Origin: Hominisplanchenecus murintestinalis
Lineage (GTDB): Bacteria > Bacillota > Clostridia > Lachnospirales > Lachnospiraceae
DNA length: 64,000 bases
NCBI GenBank assembly: GCA_004793585.1
Contig: SRZB01000001.1
Location: forward strand, 1-64,000
Direction: 5' to 3'
In this document: in pieces, positions 61,880 to 64,000 of the stretch
Layout of the letters: each line of letters begins with the position of its first letter
Numbering within the stretch: position 1 is the stretch's first letter
The notes under the pieces: model-generated
Told to the model about the DNA's origin: nothing
The model's input: only the letters and a program-made list of their open reading frames with translations
The model's database searches: none
Made by a program: the position numbers and the translations under genes

Positions 61880-61925
61880 AAAATTCTCCTCTCTTGTGCG
61901 GCCTCTCATCAGGAAACAGCATTTA

Positions 61926-62552
61926 TCATTTTAAATACAAAATCTTTTCCATAAGCTCCCTGTGCAAATGTCCCGGATCTGCCTGATAAACAGCCACATG
62001 ATTCCAATCGCTGCTCCTGTCTTTAAAAGACGGAAATAAAAATCCGCATTCCGGTCTTCCCGGTTCATAGTCGCCTGTCAGCGGACAGATGGCGCAAATC
62101 AGGTATTCATACACCTCCTCCGATTCCCCCATCCGCTCTTTATCCGCCGCCTTCACCGGCACATCGTAACGGTCATGAAACACAAATACCGCATAGTCCT
62201 CGTCTGCCCGGTATTCTCTGCCGACCAGTTCATAAAAAGCATCCATTAATGCGTCATTTTTCAAACCGCAGGATTTCACTGCCGTCAGAAGCCGCCAGAT
62301 TTCTTTTGACTTTTCATTTTCTGCCGGAAAGCGGTATTCCTTTAACTGTTCATTTGTTTCTGAAAAAGGTATTGTTTTTGCAACCGCCAGATTTTTTTCC
62401 TTCTCAGACGCAGACAGTTTCAGGAAATTTGTGTTGAAGCTGCCGTCTATTTCCCCATCCTTATCCATATATGCCCCGGCAATCCGGGTAAAAGAAGTCC
62501 GCTTTGGCGTCATCCGCCTTGTAAGCTCCAGCATATCCTCTCTTTGAATCAT
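61926..62552 (-). CDS. DUF4317-type protein, short form
   Basis: A 208-residue protein matching the N-terminal half of DUF4317 as I recall it: RRMTPKRTSFTRIAGAYMDKDGEI, GLKNDALMDAFYELVGREY, AVFVFHDRYDVPVKAADKERMGESEEVYEYLICAICPL, ECGFLFPSFKDRSSDWNHVAVY. Family members usually run to about 370-400 residues. Here the C-terminal half is absent, with a clean stop and topB starting 46 nt on, so this may be a natural short version or a truncation. Function unknown. 9 nt after the DUF2130 gene, with an AGGAG site. Confidence 0.8.
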   Translation of the reverse strand: MIQREDMLELTRRMTPKRTSFTRIAGAYMDKDGEIDGSFNTNFLKLSASEKEKNLAVAKTIPFSETNEQLKEYRFPAENEKSKEIWRLLTAVKSCGLKNDALMDAFYELVGREYRADEDYAVFVFHDRYDVPVKAADKERMGESEEVYEYLICAICPLTGDYEPGRPECGFLFPSFKDRSSDWNHVAVYQADPGHLHRELMEKILYLK

Positions 62553-62561
62553 GACCGTCTC

Positions 62562-63956
62562 CTATTCTTCCCCTCTCTTTTTCTCTTCAAGCTCGGCAAA
62601 TTTGGCCGCCATTGTTGGATTTTTGCGTGTCAGCCGTTTAATGCTCAGCTCTTCCGCTTTATTATTTGCCAGACGTAGATTGTTCTCAGACGAAAGCAGC
62701 GCCTCTTTCGTTTTCTGCAAATGGTCTATTGTCTTATCAATCTCTTTAATTGCCGTCTGGAATTTCTCACTTGCCAGCCTGTAATTCCTGGCAAACTTCT
62801 CTTTAAAATCGTTCATATCATCTTCAAACCGTGAAATATCAATATTCTGGTTCCTGATGACGGCAAGCTCCTGCCTGTACTTCAGCGAGTTCAATGCCGC
62901 ATTCCGAAGCAAAGTAATCATCGGAATGAAAAACTGGGGGCGTATCACATACATTTTCTGATAGCGGTGGGACATATCCACAATCCCGGAATTGTACAAC
63001 TCATTATCCGCTTCCAGAAGCGATACCAACACCGCATATTCGCATCCTTTCTCTTTCCTGTCTTTATCCAGTTCTTTCAGGAAATCCTCATTCTTTTTCT
63101 TCGTTGCGGTTTCATCCATCTCATTTTTCATCTCAAACATCACCGAAATAAATTCTGTCCCATCAGGGTCTGCTTCCCGGTAAATGAAATCGCCCTTGCT
63201 CCCTGTCCTCGCATCATTATCCTTCTCAAAATACGCACTGGGAAACGCCGTGGCACGAAGCCTGTTAAACTCTATTTCACAGTGCTGTTCCAGGCTTTCC
63301 CCTACCATCTTTGTCGACTGGCGTGCCTTGAAATCCTTATAATAGCTAATCTGTTCTTCCTTCATCTCCAGCTGCTTCTCGTAGCTCTCTTTCAGAGACT
63401 GCTCTTTCAGCTGTCTCTCCGTTTCCTGATTCTCAATCTTGCTTTTCAGCTCATAAATCCTCTTCTCTTTACTTGCAATCTCTTTCTCCTTTTCCGAAAC
63501 TGCCTCCGCTACCGCCAATTTTTTTGCACTGCTCTCTGACTCTATTTTTGCCCGCAGTTCGGCAATTTCCTTTTCCTTTTTAGAAACTGCTTCGGCCACT
63601 GCCAGTTTCTTTGCACTTCCCTCCGCTTCTATCTTTGCCTGAAGCCTGGCGATTTCGCTTTCTTTTTCTGAAAGCGCCTTCGCTACCTCCAGTTTTTTTG
63701 CCTCATTCTCAGCCTGTACTTTTTTCTCAAGTTCTGCAATCTTCCTTTCCTGCTCTGCAAACTTTTCCTGCAAAGTCTTTTCCGTTTCCGCCTGCGCCAG
63801 CTTTACAGCCGCTTCCCTCTCCGTCTTAAACTGCGCCTCACGCTCGCGTATTTCTTTTCCAAACTCCTTATCCCTGACCTGTTTCACAATCGCGGCATAG
63901 CCCGACTCATCCACCTGAAATAACTCGCCGCATTTGGGACATTTAATTTCCTGCAT
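62562..63956 (-). CDS. DUF2130 coiled-coil protein with a nuclease-like C-terminal domain
   Basis: 464 residues. An N-terminal CPKCG zinc-ribbon-like start (C6, C9) is followed by a long charged coiled coil (about 35-215) containing three near-identical 29-residue units (86-114, 115-143, 144-172; [16 protein letters not shown]). The globular part (about 215-420) is DUF2130-like. It holds GSKGDFI (D256) and VMFEMKNEM (E275, K277), spaced as in PD-(D/E)XK nucleases. Another helical segment closes the protein. No substrate is known. Start at ATG 63956 with AGGGAGGAA upstream. Confidence 0.88.
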   Translation of the reverse strand: MQEIKCPKCGELFQVDESGYAAIVKQVRDKEFGKEIREREAQFKTEREAAVKLAQAETEKTLQEKFAEQERKIAELEKKVQAENEAKKLEVAKALSEKESEIARLQAKIEAEGSAKKLAVAEAVSKKEKEIAELRAKIESESSAKKLAVAEAVSEKEKEIASKEKRIYELKSKIENQETERQLKEQSLKESYEKQLEMKEEQISYYKDFKARQSTKMVGESLEQHCEIEFNRLRATAFPSAYFEKDNDARTGSKGDFIYREADPDGTEFISVMFEMKNEMDETATKKKNEDFLKELDKDRKEKGCEYAVLVSLLEADNELYNSGIVDMSHRYQKMYVIRPQFFIPMITLLRNAALNSLKYRQELAVIRNQNIDISRFEDDMNDFKEKFARNYRLASEKFQTAIKEIDKTIDHLQKTKEALLSSENNLRLANNKAEELSIKRLTRKNPTMAAKFAELEEKKRGEE

Positions 63957-63981
63957 AAAAATTCCTCCCTGTATCTTATCC

Positions 63982-64000
63982 CGTGTATCCTTTATACACG
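63982..64000. other. Short hairpin at the right window edge
   Basis: CGTGTAT-CCTTT-ATACACG, a 7-bp palindrome 25 nt upstream of the DUF2130 start. It may be part of an upstream terminator or an operator. The window ends here. Confidence 0.4.

Overview
The window looks like a chromosomal segment of a gut Firmicute of the family Lachnospiraceae (Clostridia). This rests on gene content (an [FeFe]-hydrogenase maturase HydE, ATP-type PEP carboxykinase, AsnA, a fused Nnr, T-box leaders, DUF4317 and DUF2130 genes), on strong AGGAGG ribosome-binding sites with frequent TTG and GTG starts, and on moderate G+C as judged by eye. No rRNA, tRNA, CRISPR array, insertion sequence or prophage cluster was seen. 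Most genes lie on the minus strand.

Layout. 1-2500: a palindromic repeat region, pheS behind a Phe T-box, and a YihY membrane protein. 2500-7100: a SpoIID-like protein, galM, a 6S RNA gene and pckA. 7200-13300: thrC, hydE and the glycolytic series gap-pgk-tpiA. 13400-18700: rex-nnr-alr-mazF transcribed from one strong promoter, then lysC. 18800-21200: a BlaR1/BlaI-type pair with two palindromic operators, and a divergent acetyltransferase. 21200-25300: a 56-aa gene overlapping a DUF3783 gene, an amidase, a secreted protease plus Ig-like protein pair, and a PAP2 phosphatase. 25300-30800 (plus strand): response regulator, ABC transporter and histidine kinase of the peptide-antibiotic type, a PHP phosphoesterase and an unusual HAD fusion. 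30800-38100: acyltransferase and glycosyltransferase, a siroheme nitrite/sulfite reductase with LysR, a divergent Na+/alanine symporter, and a histidinol-phosphatase-like gene.

38100-46100: a 1545-residue secreted GH95 fucosidase-type enzyme and a trpXYZ-type ABC transporter whose leader is a T-box with a Trp (TGG) specifier. 46100-57900: pnp and rpsO, then the core translation/transcription operon rimP-nusA-ylxR-ylxQ-infB-rbfA-nrnA-truB-ribF-DUF3592. 57900-64000: a monocistronic 46-codon leucine-zipper gene with its own promoter and terminator, asnA, topB, a short DUF4317 gene and a DUF2130 coiled-coil protein.

Connections. Rex-like sites lie at both the gap promoter and the rex promoter, which suggests NADH-dependent control of glycolysis. 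Two T-boxes tie Phe-tRNA and Trp-tRNA charging to pheS and to tryptophan uptake. Leader hairpins precede rimP, pgk and pnp. The least explained items are the 46-aa coiled-coil gene, the 56-aa/DUF3783 pair, the HAD fusion, mazF without a recognisable mazE, and the DUF2130 protein with a PD-(D/E)XK-like signature.
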